Source of the DNA: Bdellovibrionaceae bacterium UBA2466
Lineage (GTDB): Bacteria; Bdellovibrionota; FAC87; UBA2466
Reading direction: 5' to 3'
DNA length: 41,638 nt
Assembly (NCBI GenBank): GCA_002342225.1
Contig: DDPO01000010.1
Location: forward strand, 5,484-47,121
Position numbers and translations under genes: made by a program. Shown here in pieces: positions 9,509 to 17,155 of the stretch. The number at the start of each line of letters is the position of its first letter. Position 1 is the stretch's first letter. The notes under the pieces are model-generated. The model was not told where the DNA came from. It ran no database searches and saw only the letters and a list, made by a program, of their open reading frames with translations.

Positions 9509-10515
9509 TATTTCTCCTTGTGAATATCTTTCGAGACAGTGATGTTTGATTCCTTCTTCTTTTTTTCGATCCAAAGCGCCATTTTCTTCTCCATCTCAGA
9601 AGCGACCATTTGGTTTCTCACTTGCTCTTTCTTTTCTTTCGACAGAGTTGTGAAGTCGGGAGATCGGATTTCGATTAGTTTTAAAATATGAAATCCATCA
9701 CTCATTTTGATGGGCTTTGTCACATCTCCTACAGCAGTTTTTGGAATGATATTTCGAAACTCCCTAGATAGTGAAGACGGGGAAAAGTATCCCAGAACCC
9801 CTTCCACCGACTCAGTGTCGTCAGAATATTCTTTAACGAGTTGCGAGAAATCAGCCTTTCGATTTGCAGCCTGCCGATAAATATTGGTCGCACGTTTTTG
9901 AGCTTCAGACTCAGCATTATCTATGCCTTTTTTGTAGGCTATCAAAATGTGTGCAAGTTTAAACTCTTGTTCACTTGCCTCTGGACTGCCGCTTCTTGAA
10001 TAGAAATGTCTTAATTGCTCATCCGAGATTTCCATAGAAGGCCTAATTTCTCTATCTATAAGGTTTCTGCGCTCAATTTGTCTTTTAATACCATCCTTGT
10101 ATTCACTGAGATTAGATCCCAGTTGCTTTAGTCGATCTGCGAGCTGCGATTGAGTAATATTATTTCTTTTTAAAATTGATTTAATCTGGGCTTCAACCTC
10201 TTGGTCAGATGCTGTCAACTCAAGTTTTTTGACTTGTTGATTTACTAGGCGCTCCTCTACCAGTAGCTGTAGAGCAGCTTCTCGATTGTCGATAACATTA
10301 TTGGGTATTCCCCCGAACAACTCTTGAAAGCTTTTGGAGCGAATTTTTTTTTGAAATTCATCAATGTCAGACTCCAAAATGGGCTCGTCATTAATTGTGA
10401 CTACCGTTTTGTCTAAAACCTGCGCTGCGCAGAATGCTTTAGTTGAAACCAACAAAATGAAACTGAGTTTATAAGATCGAATTAAAAAGGTTTTCATTTT
10501 TATAAATTTCTCCAT
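9508..10515 (-). CDS. SurA-like periplasmic peptidyl-prolyl isomerase (foldase 1)
   Basis: Up to 335 residues with an N-terminal signal peptide (FILLVSTKAFCA), a SurA N-terminal chaperone domain (about 30-170), and one parvulin domain (about 180-290) with FKLAHILI, GVLGYFSP and DGFHILKLIE. Such proteins help outer-membrane proteins fold in the periplasm. A second ATG at 10497 gives a more compact signal peptide (MKTFLIRSYK) and is an equally good start. The gene overlaps the upstream lipoprotein foldase by 29-47 bases and the downstream mutase by one base. It is the closest of the three paralogues to SurA, though it has one parvulin domain where E. coli SurA has two. Confidence 0.88.
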   Translation of the reverse strand: MEKFIKMKTFLIRSYKLSFILLVSTKAFCAAQVLDKTVVTINDEPILESDIDEFQKKIRSKSFQELFGGIPNNVIDNREAALQLLVEERLVNQQVKKLELTASDQEVEAQIKSILKRNNITQSQLADRLKQLGSNLSEYKDGIKRQIERRNLIDREIRPSMEISDEQLRHFYSRSGSPEASEQEFKLAHILIAYKKGIDNAESEAQKRATNIYRQAANRKADFSQLVKEYSDDTESVEGVLGYFSPSSLSREFRNIIPKTAVGDVTKPIKMSDGFHILKLIEIRSPDFTTLSKEKKEQVRNQMVASEMEKKMALWIEKKKKESNITVSKDIHKEK

Positions 10516-11407
10516 CTTTCAAAAGCTTTCCTACCCACTCCTTGTATACTTTTGCCTCTTTTTCCTTTTTTAGAAACTTAACAATTTCGGATTTCGCTTC
10601 ATTGAAGGAAAGACGTTTTGAGGGCTTTTTTTCAACGACTTTCAGAATATGAAATCCGTAACGGCTAGATATGGGCTTTGAGAGGGCATTAATTTTTAAA
10701 TTAAAGGCTTCGTTGAAAGCATCTATCTTTTCGTTTTTTGCAAAAAAACCCAGGTCCCCCCCTTTTATGGAGTCGGGACTTAGGGATCTTGCCCTAGCAG
10801 CAGATTCGAAAGATATTTTACCCGTCATAATTTCTTGGCGAATCTTGTCGGCCTCCTCTTTCGTTGGAACAACAATTTGGAAGGCATGAACTCTCTCTGG
10901 CTCAACAAAATCCTTCTGATGGCTTTGAAAATAGGATTTAACCTCCTCATCTGGAACCAAGGTTTCCTCAGAAAAAAGAGAAGTAGTTATTTTTTCAACG
11001 AGGAGCTGGTCCTCGATCCGTTGTTTGAGTTGGGATTCGGTCGTGTTCTGTTTTTTTAACATCTCTTCGAACCCGCCAGGAGGGTAACCATCTTTCCAGT
11101 TACCCAGGCGGTTTTCTACTTGCTCTTTGCCTACGCGAAGCTGGTGCTTAGAGGCCTCTTGTCGAATGAGGTTCAAAATAATGGTTTCATTTAGGGCCCG
11201 AGTTTTTAATTGCTCGATTATCTTAGGATTTTTTTGAGAGATATCATCCTGTTCAGCTTTTAGTTGAAGGTAAACAGCCATAAAATCGCTGTAAAAAATT
11301 GGGTCTCCATTGGCCGTGGCCAACACCGCCTTGTTCTTTTCTTCAGGCTTACTTGAACAGCCGATAAGCACTATCAAAATGAGAAAGGGTAATGTCCAAA
11401 ACTTCAT
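10469..11407 (-). CDS. PpiC-type peptidyl-prolyl isomerase lipoprotein (foldase 2)
   Basis: A 312-residue membrane-anchored foldase. The start MKFWTLPFLILIVLIGC is a lipoprotein signal with lipobox LIGC (Cys17). A SurA-like N-terminal helical region follows (about 28-160), then a parvulin domain (about 165-265) with RVHAFQIVV, GGDLGFFAK and YGFHILKVVEKKPSK. The C-terminal helix resembles the swapped helix seen in PrsA/SurA-type foldases. The ATG overlaps the upstream foldase stop as ATGA. The lipid anchor suggests it acts at the periplasmic face of the inner or outer membrane, complementing the soluble paralogues. Confidence 0.9.
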   Translation of the reverse strand: MKFWTLPFLILIVLIGCSSKPEEKNKAVLATANGDPIFYSDFMAVYLQLKAEQDDISQKNPKIIEQLKTRALNETIILNLIRQEASKHQLRVGKEQVENRLGNWKDGYPPGGFEEMLKKQNTTESQLKQRIEDQLLVEKITTSLFSEETLVPDEEVKSYFQSHQKDFVEPERVHAFQIVVPTKEEADKIRQEIMTGKISFESAARARSLSPDSIKGGDLGFFAKNEKIDAFNEAFNLKINALSKPISSRYGFHILKVVEKKPSKRLSFNEAKSEIVKFLKKEKEAKVYKEWVGKLLKDGEIYKNENLFNSIL

Positions 11408-12195
11408 CGGGACTTCACCGATAAGGATTTTGGCTCGATGATGGCTTTCAGCTCGAGGTCAGCTACAATCTCTTTTAAGAGCTGAGCTTCTCGCTCTTGC
11501 ACCAGTTTTCCCTGCAGAAACTGCAGATAAGAAGCGGGTGCCGCTGTGAAAGGTTTTTTATCGAACCATTCAAATAGGTGAACCGTGTTACCGATTTCAA
11601 TGGGTTCTGAGACGGAGTTTTTCGGAAGGGCTCTAATTTTTGAATATAGGCTTTCCGGAAAGTTGTGAATTCCCTTGAAGTCGGTGTCTCCTCCAAAGAA
11701 GCTTGAGGCATCTTGGGAATACTGTGAGCATAGTTGCTCAAAGGCAGTTCCCTTGGTGATCTCTTTCTTGATTTGTTCTAATGCGAGAGTTGTTACTTGT
11801 TTGTCAGTTTCAGTCTTTTTGTTTAAGACTAAATGGTGGAGACGAATAAGAGGAAACTTTCCGTAATAAGACAAAAGCTCGGATTCGGTTGGAGCAAAGG
11901 TTTTCTTTCGGATGATTTTTTCATCAGCGATAAATTTTTTAAAAAGAAGTTTGTTAAGTTCGCCCTGAATTTCGGGTGTTCTTTCTAGACCGCGTTTTTT
12001 TGCCTCTTGAACGATGAGCTTATATTGAATAGCCCGTTTAATTTTTTGATCGCGACTGTCGGCAGATTGGTCTGCGGTAATGTCAGATTCGTAGACGGGC
12101 TCACCGTTAACTGTAGATAAAACCAAAGAAGAAACTGTAGAAGAGAAACAAAAAGTTGAGCACGCTAATATAAGTAGCGACAAGTGTTTAATCAT
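11404..12195 (-). CDS. SurA/PpiC-like periplasmic foldase (foldase 3)
   Basis: A 263-residue exported protein when started at ATG 12195; the signal peptide is MIKHLSLLILACSTFCFS. A short SurA-N-like segment (TVNGEPVYESDI) is followed by a parvulin-like domain with RLHHLVLNK, GGDTDFKGI and NTVHLFEWFDKKP, which is more divergent than in the other two copies. The open frame extends to a TTG at 12231, but that codon coincides with the -35 element of a good promoter. No Shine-Dalgarno precedes ATG 12195 and the promoter spacing would place transcription start at or next to the ATG, so the mRNA may be leaderless. First gene of the foldase-mutase-uvrA cluster. Confidence 0.82.
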   Translation of the reverse strand: MIKHLSLLILACSTFCFSSTVSSLVLSTVNGEPVYESDITADQSADSRDQKIKRAIQYKLIVQEAKKRGLERTPEIQGELNKLLFKKFIADEKIIRKKTFAPTESELLSYYGKFPLIRLHHLVLNKKTETDKQVTTLALEQIKKEITKGTAFEQLCSQYSQDASSFFGGDTDFKGIHNFPESLYSKIRALPKNSVSEPIEIGNTVHLFEWFDKKPFTAAPASYLQFLQGKLVQEREAQLLKEIVADLELKAIIEPKSLSVKSR

Positions 12196-12231
12196 GGGGG
12201 TTATGCTAGCGGAATATAACTTCAGCTGCAA
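12196..12231 (-). promoter_or_regulatory. Promoter consistent with a leaderless foldase mRNA
   Basis: On the minus strand TTGCAG (12231-12226) and TAGCAT (12208-12203) are separated by 17 bases. Only seven bases (AACCCCC) lie between the -10 element and ATG 12195, so transcription would begin at the start codon or one base before it. No ribosome-binding sequence is present, which fits leaderless initiation. Confidence 0.5.
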
Positions 12232-12249
12232 TCCCTTGAGATTGAAAAA

Positions 12250-12828
12250 TCACCCTCGAGAGCTAGGGGATTTTTTATCTCGATTATTGTATAACCTTTG
12301 AATATCACTCCAAACATCCTGGGGCTTCCACTCATTATCTTTATAATCTTTTAGTGCCGTCATATCCGGGCCGATTAATACAGTCTTTGAATTATGTGAG
12401 ATCAAACCCCCCGACGGAAAACCGATGGCATTAAACTCAGATGAAAGATCATCAATCACTTTCTCTGTCCCGGTGGCGAGGATGAACGCTGAATTATCTA
12501 CGCCATGGGATTTAGAATAATCTTTCAAGCGCTGTGGAGTGTCGTGCTCCGGGTCTAATGTGACAATGAGAAACTTAAGAGGGATTTGAGAGTTGTCTTT
12601 TTTCCACAACTCAAAGACCCTCTTATTAAGCGACATCGTCAGGGGGCACATTTTCGGCATCGGACAACGAGTATAAATAAACGAGGCAACAACATAATTG
12701 CCTTTAATATCATGTAGTTGAAACGACTTCCCGTCTTGGCTCTGTAGAGAGTAGTTGTTGATGGGATTGGCCGAAAGAGGTTGAGAGAAAAGGGTAAAAA
12801 CACTAATTAAAACAAGTTTTAAAACCAT
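12250..12828 (-). CDS. SCO1/SenC-family copper/redox protein
   Basis: A 192-residue exported thioredoxin-fold protein of the SCO family, which delivers copper to cytochrome c oxidase or acts as a periplasmic thiol-redox factor. Signal peptide VLISVFTLFSQPLSA. The metal ligands are Cys55 and Cys61 in TRCPMPKMCP and His145 in GLISHNSK. The spacing is CX5C, where the classic SCO1 motif is CX3C; I recall this longer spacing from other SCO homologues. ATG 12828 is preferred over the longer frame to 12864 because GGAGG lies four bases upstream. A strong promoter is at 12863-12891. No oxidase genes are nearby. Confidence 0.88.
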   Translation of the reverse strand: MVLKLVLISVFTLFSQPLSANPINNYSLQSQDGKSFQLHDIKGNYVVASFIYTRCPMPKMCPLTMSLNKRVFELWKKDNSQIPLKFLIVTLDPEHDTPQRLKDYSKSHGVDNSAFILATGTEKVIDDLSSEFNAIGFPSGGLISHNSKTVLIGPDMTALKDYKDNEWKPQDVWSDIQRLYNNRDKKSPSSRG

Positions 12829-12862
12829 ATGTCCTCCAAAATTCAGGCCCTTAATACCCCGC

Positions 12863-12891
12863 ACTATATTTAAGTTTTTTCAGACTCTCAA
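12863..12891 (-). promoter_or_regulatory. Sigma70-type promoter of the SCO gene
   Basis: Minus-strand TTGAGA (12891-12886) and TATAGT (12868-12863), each five of six matches to consensus, with a 17-base spacer. Transcription would start near 12856, about 28 bases ahead of ATG 12828. Confidence 0.7.
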
Positions 12892-12961
12892 CTTTATAAA
12901 CACAAAAAACGATGTCATACTTAAAAATCTAATCCAATTAAAACGGTTTCCAACTTTTTGA

Positions 12962-14239
12962 ATGGCTGGGTCCATGAAGATACTCTTATTGAATCAGACA
13001 TTCTATCCCGATCGAGTAGCAACATCCCAACAACTCACCGATTTAGCAGATTTTTTGGTTTCTCAAGGAAATGAGGTGAGTGTATTAGCTGGCCGTAGAG
13101 GTTATGAGGATCGAGATAAAGTTTTTCCTCAATTTGAGACTTTTAAAGGCGTAAAAATTTTTCGTGTTCAATCAACTGGGTTTGGAAAACAGCGATTTAT
13201 TTTGAGAGTTTTTGATGCTCTTACATTTAACTTAGCACTTGCATGGAAGCTCGTTTTTTTCCCAAGACAAGATGTTGTCGTGAGTTTTACATCTCCACCT
13301 TTAATAGGAATTTTAGGGTCCCTTTTCTGCTTTTTTAAGGGCGGAAAAGGGGTTCAATGGCTCATGGATATTAATCCTGAGGCTGCTTTTGCCGTCGGGT
13401 ACATCAATCGAACCTCTTTGGTTGGTAGATTTTTAAATTGGGTTTTTGATCTGACTTTAAAGGCGAGTGAGCATATTGTGGTCCTAGACCGATGGATGAA
13501 AAAAGTGGTTGTTGAGCACGGTGCAGAGGAAGAGAGGGTCTCAATCATCCATCCATGGTCTTTATTTGATCCAACCACGGAATTAAAACAATCCCAAGAC
13601 ACTGTTTTTAGAGAGCAGAATAATCTTCGCAATAAAACAGTAATTATGTATTCGGGAAACCATAGCGTTGTTCACCCTCTCTATACGTTGATGGCAGCAG
13701 CAAAACAGCTGCGAGATGACCCTTCAATCGTGTTTGCTTTTGTTGGCGGAGGATTGCGGTCTTTAGAAGTCGCAGACTTCAAAGCGAAAGAGGGGCTTGA
13801 TAATATTGTACAGATGCCGCTCATACCGAGAGAGCAACTCGCAGATGTGCTGTGTGGTATTGATGCCCACGTTGTAGTGATGGGAGAAGCAGTTAATGGA
13901 TTGGTTCACACTTCCAAGGTCTACGGGGTTTTGGCTACGGGAAGGCCCATTATTTATATCAGTCCCAAACAGAGTCACTTAACTGATGTTTTACAAAAAT
14001 GTCAGCACACGTATCACGCAGAGCACGGAGAAGTAGAAAAGGTTGTTGCTGCAATTAAAAAGATTCAAAAGCTATCGGTTTCAGAGAAAGAGGAAGCTGC
14101 TCGAGAAAATAAAACATTTTTCAGGAATCAATTTTCGAGAAATCGATGTTTTGCGATTTTTTCCGAAGAGGTTTTAAAAGTTCCGCAAACTAAGGGAGTG
14201 TTGGGTCATGAAGATATGGCTAGCTCCTATTCCCAATAG
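12962..14239 (+). CDS. GT4-like glycosyltransferase (WcaI/colanic-acid type)
   Basis: A 425-residue GT-B fold enzyme. The N-terminal Rossmann domain begins MKILLLNQTFYPD, followed by TSQQLTDLADFLVSQGNEV, the usual acceptor-side start of this group. The C-terminal nucleotide-sugar domain shows MYSGNHS (about 222-228), FAFVGGG, and a donor region HTSKVYGVLATGRP with the following ISP, in place of the usual E-x7-E motif. It probably adds a sugar to a lipid-linked or surface polysaccharide; the sugar cannot be told. ATG 12974 (the fifth codon) is an alternative start, and neither has a clear ribosome site. It diverges from the SCO gene and converges on the ferredoxin gene with a seven-base gap. 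Confidence 0.85.
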   Translation: MAGSMKILLLNQTFYPDRVATSQQLTDLADFLVSQGNEVSVLAGRRGYEDRDKVFPQFETFKGVKIFRVQSTGFGKQRFILRVFDALTFNLALAWKLVFFPRQDVVVSFTSPPLIGILGSLFCFFKGGKGVQWLMDINPEAAFAVGYINRTSLVGRFLNWVFDLTLKASEHIVVLDRWMKKVVVEHGAEEERVSIIHPWSLFDPTTELKQSQDTVFREQNNLRNKTVIMYSGNHSVVHPLYTLMAAAKQLRDDPSIVFAFVGGGLRSLEVADFKAKEGLDNIVQMPLIPREQLADVLCGIDAHVVVMGEAVNGLVHTSKVYGVLATGRPIIYISPKQSHLTDVLQKCQHTYHAEHGEVEKVVAAIKKIQKLSVSEKEEAARENKTFFRNQFSRNRCFAIFSEEVLKVPQTKGVLGHEDMASSYSQ

Positions 14240-14246
14240 GCAGTGA

Positions 14247-14651
14247 TTATTTTCCCTCTCGGGCTAAATTTCTATTCCACGATGGTATTTCAATTACCAA
14301 ATCTTCTTCTCCATTTGGAACGCACTGACAAGCTAAGCGGGAGTTAGGTTTAACGTCAGGTGCAAGATCCAACATATCATTTTCGTTGTCTGTGGATTGA
14401 GAACAACTTTTTTGGCCCTGTTTGACATACACATGACAAGTGGAGCAGGCACAAACTCCACCGCAAGCGTGATCAATATCCACTCCAAATGAGAGGGCAA
14501 TGTCTAACAGGCTGCCGGGAAGGCCGGTCCCAAAAATAGGATAATCAGGGGGTACAACGATCGTCTTGTTCATGTTTTCAAAACGAATTTGAAAGGGTTT
14601 TTGGGGTCGTTTCGTGACGGGTTTTTCAATGTAAGGGTTACTTCCACCCAT
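14247..14651 (-). CDS. fdx: ISC-type (adrenodoxin-like) 2Fe-2S ferredoxin
   Basis: A 134-residue ferredoxin of the vertebrate/ISC type, an electron donor for iron-sulfur cluster assembly or related reductions. Cluster ligands are Cys63, Cys69 and Cys72 in HACGGVCACSTCHVYV and Cys108 in SRLACQC. The Asp/Glu-rich segment DNENDMLDLAP between the third and fourth ligands is diagnostic of ISC ferredoxins. About 25 extra basic residues precede the domain. AAAGG lies six bases before ATG 14651. No iscSUA-hscBA genes are in the window, so it is detached from the usual operon. Confidence 0.9.
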   Translation of the reverse strand: MGGSNPYIEKPVTKRPQKPFQIRFENMNKTIVVPPDYPIFGTGLPGSLLDIALSFGVDIDHACGGVCACSTCHVYVKQGQKSCSQSTDNENDMLDLAPDVKPNSRLACQCVPNGEEDLVIEIPSWNRNLAREGK

Positions 14652-14725
14652 AAAAAGCCTTTCTGTTTTTCACCTGTTCTTATCAAGTGAATTGAAGCAG
14701 CGCAACAGCCAAAAAATTCACGCTA

Positions 14726-14754
14726 TCGACAATAGTTTGTTTCTATATTATCCT
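14726..14754 (+). promoter_or_regulatory. Probable promoter of the beta-barrel gene
   Basis: TCGACA (14726-14731) and TATCCT (14749-14754) with a 17-base spacer, about 50 bases before ATG 14808. The region is AT-rich and contains other -10-like sequences, so the exact element is uncertain. Confidence 0.4.
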
Positions 14755-14807
14755 TAACTAATACTACTTCCTTTTTTACTACCTTAAAAAGATTCATCGG
14801 GGGAACA

Positions 14808-15617
14808 ATGAAAAACCTTCTAATCTTTACCGTAACGTTTGGTCTATTATCATCTATTGCACAAGCCAAGGGCACATCTAGCTTGACTCGAGGGGGATAT
14901 GGATTTCTTTTTCCCGATGCAAACTCTTTCATTAACGGTGGGCAAATGGCTAAAACCACCGGAACGGCTCTTGAGGCTTATTACACTCGGCACGACCACT
15001 TAAAAACCCAAGAAATGACCCCTTCAGTAGTTTGGGGTTCAGGACGGGTCGGTCTTGGAGCTTTTGTAAGTAGAACAGGGGAAACATTGACCGGTAGTGA
15101 TTCGGCCCATAGCGATACATTAGGGGCGGGCTTGGGAGTTAGCCTAGCCCAGGGAAAAGTAACAGTGGGTGGAACTTTTGATAGAAGCATCGATACGGCA
15201 CAAGCTAACGATGGAACTGTGAGTGCCGCGCTTAACTATAATGGTTCGAAAGGTCAGGGGCTTCACTTAGGAGCTGGGTTTAGTACGACCCTAAATAGCG
15301 CTTCAGGTACCGAGACAAAAACGGCAACGTTAGCAATGGGATGGGGTTTTTCAATGGCCTCTGTTGAAGCCAATTACAAGCTAAAAGATCTGGACCAAAC
15401 GAGTAACAACTACCAAGCTTCGGGGTTTCTAAATTTTGGTGGAGCTAACTATTACGTTTCAACAGGGTTTACATACGATAAACCCAGTGAGCAAAGCGAA
15501 GTTTCAGGTCGTCTAGGGTATGTAATGGGATCGGTTGATTTCTCTGTCCATAGCGAGCACACAATGGAAGAAGGACAGAATCCTTATTATGGTGCAACCC
15601 TTCGAGCAAGCTTTTAA
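14808..15617 (+). CDS. Outer-membrane beta-barrel-like protein of unknown function
   Basis: A 269-residue exported protein. The signal peptide ends at AQA (residue 21). The mature part is made of alternating short hydrophobic/polar stretches rich in Gly, Ser and Thr with aromatic girdle residues (for example ALEAYYTRHD, TLAMGWGFSMASVEANYKL, ANYYVSTGFTYDKP), and it ends in ...TLRASF. A C-terminal phenylalanine is the classic recognition signal of outer-membrane barrels for the BAM machinery. I expect about 10-12 strands. No family name is recognised; it may be a porin-like or transport barrel. GGGGGA lies four bases before the ATG. Confidence 0.75.
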   Translation: MKNLLIFTVTFGLLSSIAQAKGTSSLTRGGYGFLFPDANSFINGGQMAKTTGTALEAYYTRHDHLKTQEMTPSVVWGSGRVGLGAFVSRTGETLTGSDSAHSDTLGAGLGVSLAQGKVTVGGTFDRSIDTAQANDGTVSAALNYNGSKGQGLHLGAGFSTTLNSASGTETKTATLAMGWGFSMASVEANYKLKDLDQTSNNYQASGFLNFGGANYYVSTGFTYDKPSEQSEVSGRLGYVMGSVDFSVHSEHTMEEGQNPYYGATLRASF

Positions 15618-15697
15618 AAAGGCAGTCCCGAATCTTCTTTAGTTTAATTTAGGCTATTCTTCGCTTTGTTCGGGCGACTCCTGTTCCTCTGACTTCT

Positions 15698-17143
15698 ATG
15701 AGCATTCGAACAAAAGTAATAGGGGCGTTTTGCGCCATTTTGGTGCTGTTCGGAGCAGTGTCTTCCTATACTTACCTTAAATCGAGCCGAGTTAATCAAA
15801 GACTGTCTCTTGTAAGTGACCTGTTTTTGCCCCTTTCTCGGCAAATGATGCAAATTCAAGTGGGAGCGCAAAACTTATCTGAGGAGATGGTTCGGTATTA
15901 CTCCGGTGACGAGTCGACCTCTGATCGAAGCACATTCTCTCGAATGGCAAGAGACCTCTATCCGTATGCAATAAGAAAAAAATTTCTTCTCTCTGAACAG
16001 TTGCTCTTGAAGTTTTCTGAAACAAATCATGAGCCTATTGCTCAACTCCTTCAAATGTTGAATGATTTGAGAGGGCGCTTTGAGGCCCTTCCAGCAGCTC
16101 AGAACAAGCAACAATTCCAGGAACAGTTTGCGCTCTTTCGGTCGGCGCATCAGGTTTTGAGTAAAAAAATTGATGAAGAATGTGAAAAAGTAACTAACGA
16201 GGCTCAAGCGCGAGGCAAAGAAACCTTGATCACGAGCGTATCCCTTTCTCTATTTTTAACCCTTACTGGGTTTTTTTGCATGATTTTGGTTTATCGAGTT
16301 TTGAACCCGCTGCCCCAGCTGATTCAAAGTCTTAAGAGGTTGACGAGTGGGGATTTTGACCAAACCATCAAAGTAAAAAGCTCCGACAAAGACGAAATTG
16401 GGCAATTGGCGCGGGAATTTAATAGAATGTTGGGCGCGCTTAAGGAGAGGGATCAAAAAATAAAAACTCAGCAGAGTGAGCTTTTGCAATCGGAAAAGTT
16501 GGCAGCCATAGGTCAACTCTCAGCTGAGGTTGTGCACGAGATAAGAAACCCTCTAAACTCCATGAATTTGAACATTGATTGGTTAGAGTCAGAGCTTCAA
16601 TCAAGCAATTTGGAAATCAAAAAAACCTTAAAAAGTATCTCGCGAGAAATCGCCCGACTAACACAGATCACGGAGAGTTATCTGGTTCGCGCTCGTGTGA
16701 AAACCCATGAAAACCTAACTACCGAAGTAAACAGCTTGCTTCGTGAAATTATCGATTTTGAGCGAGGTGACAAGTCGGGGGTAGAAATCGAGGCGGAGTT
16801 GAACAGCAACGAGATCTACATCCACAGTGACCGATCGAAAATTAAGCAGGCTTTTATCAACGTATTAAAAAACGCTAAAGAGGCTATGCCCAAAGGTGGA
16901 AAAATTCTGATAAAAACCTGCATCGCCGGGGATTCTACCCAAGTCATCTTTAAAGACTCAGGTCTCGGCATGACTGAAGAAACCAAATTGAAAAGTTTTC
17001 TACCGTTTTTTACAACAAAGCCCAATGGAACTGGACTTGGGCTAGCTTTAACCAAGGAAATCGTTGAAGCGGCTAAGGGACGAATTTTGGTGGCTAGTCA
17101 GATGGGCATGGGAACTACTTTTACTTTCCAGTTTCCGACATAA
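15698..17143 (+). CDS. Membrane sensor histidine kinase (NtrB-like)
   Basis: A 481-residue kinase that pairs with the NtrC-type regulator starting 12 bases later. Two membrane helices (about 7-26 and 177-198) flank a 150-residue, mostly helical sensor region. HAMP is at about 199-252, then a short coiled coil. The phospho-accepting residue is His280 in EVVHEIRNPLNS. The ATPase domain carries the N box NVLKNAKEAM, the G1 box DSGLGM and the F/G2 region FFTTKPNGTGLGL. The HEIRNPL context is typical of kinases that control sigma54 activators. What it senses is unknown. No clear ribosome site precedes the ATG. Confidence 0.93.
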   Translation: MSIRTKVIGAFCAILVLFGAVSSYTYLKSSRVNQRLSLVSDLFLPLSRQMMQIQVGAQNLSEEMVRYYSGDESTSDRSTFSRMARDLYPYAIRKKFLLSEQLLLKFSETNHEPIAQLLQMLNDLRGRFEALPAAQNKQQFQEQFALFRSAHQVLSKKIDEECEKVTNEAQARGKETLITSVSLSLFLTLTGFFCMILVYRVLNPLPQLIQSLKRLTSGDFDQTIKVKSSDKDEIGQLAREFNRMLGALKERDQKIKTQQSELLQSEKLAAIGQLSAEVVHEIRNPLNSMNLNIDWLESELQSSNLEIKKTLKSISREIARLTQITESYLVRARVKTHENLTTEVNSLLREIIDFERGDKSGVEIEAELNSNEIYIHSDRSKIKQAFINVLKNAKEAMPKGGKILIKTCIAGDSTQVIFKDSGLGMTEETKLKSFLPFFTTKPNGTGLGLALTKEIVEAAKGRILVASQMGMGTTFTFQFPT

Positions 17144-17155
17144 AGGGACCGATCA

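Noticed and set aside
12245-12270. CCCT/AGGG stem followed by T at the end of the SCO gene
   Set aside because: Only four reliable base pairs, and the stem sits inside the last codons; too weak to call a terminator.
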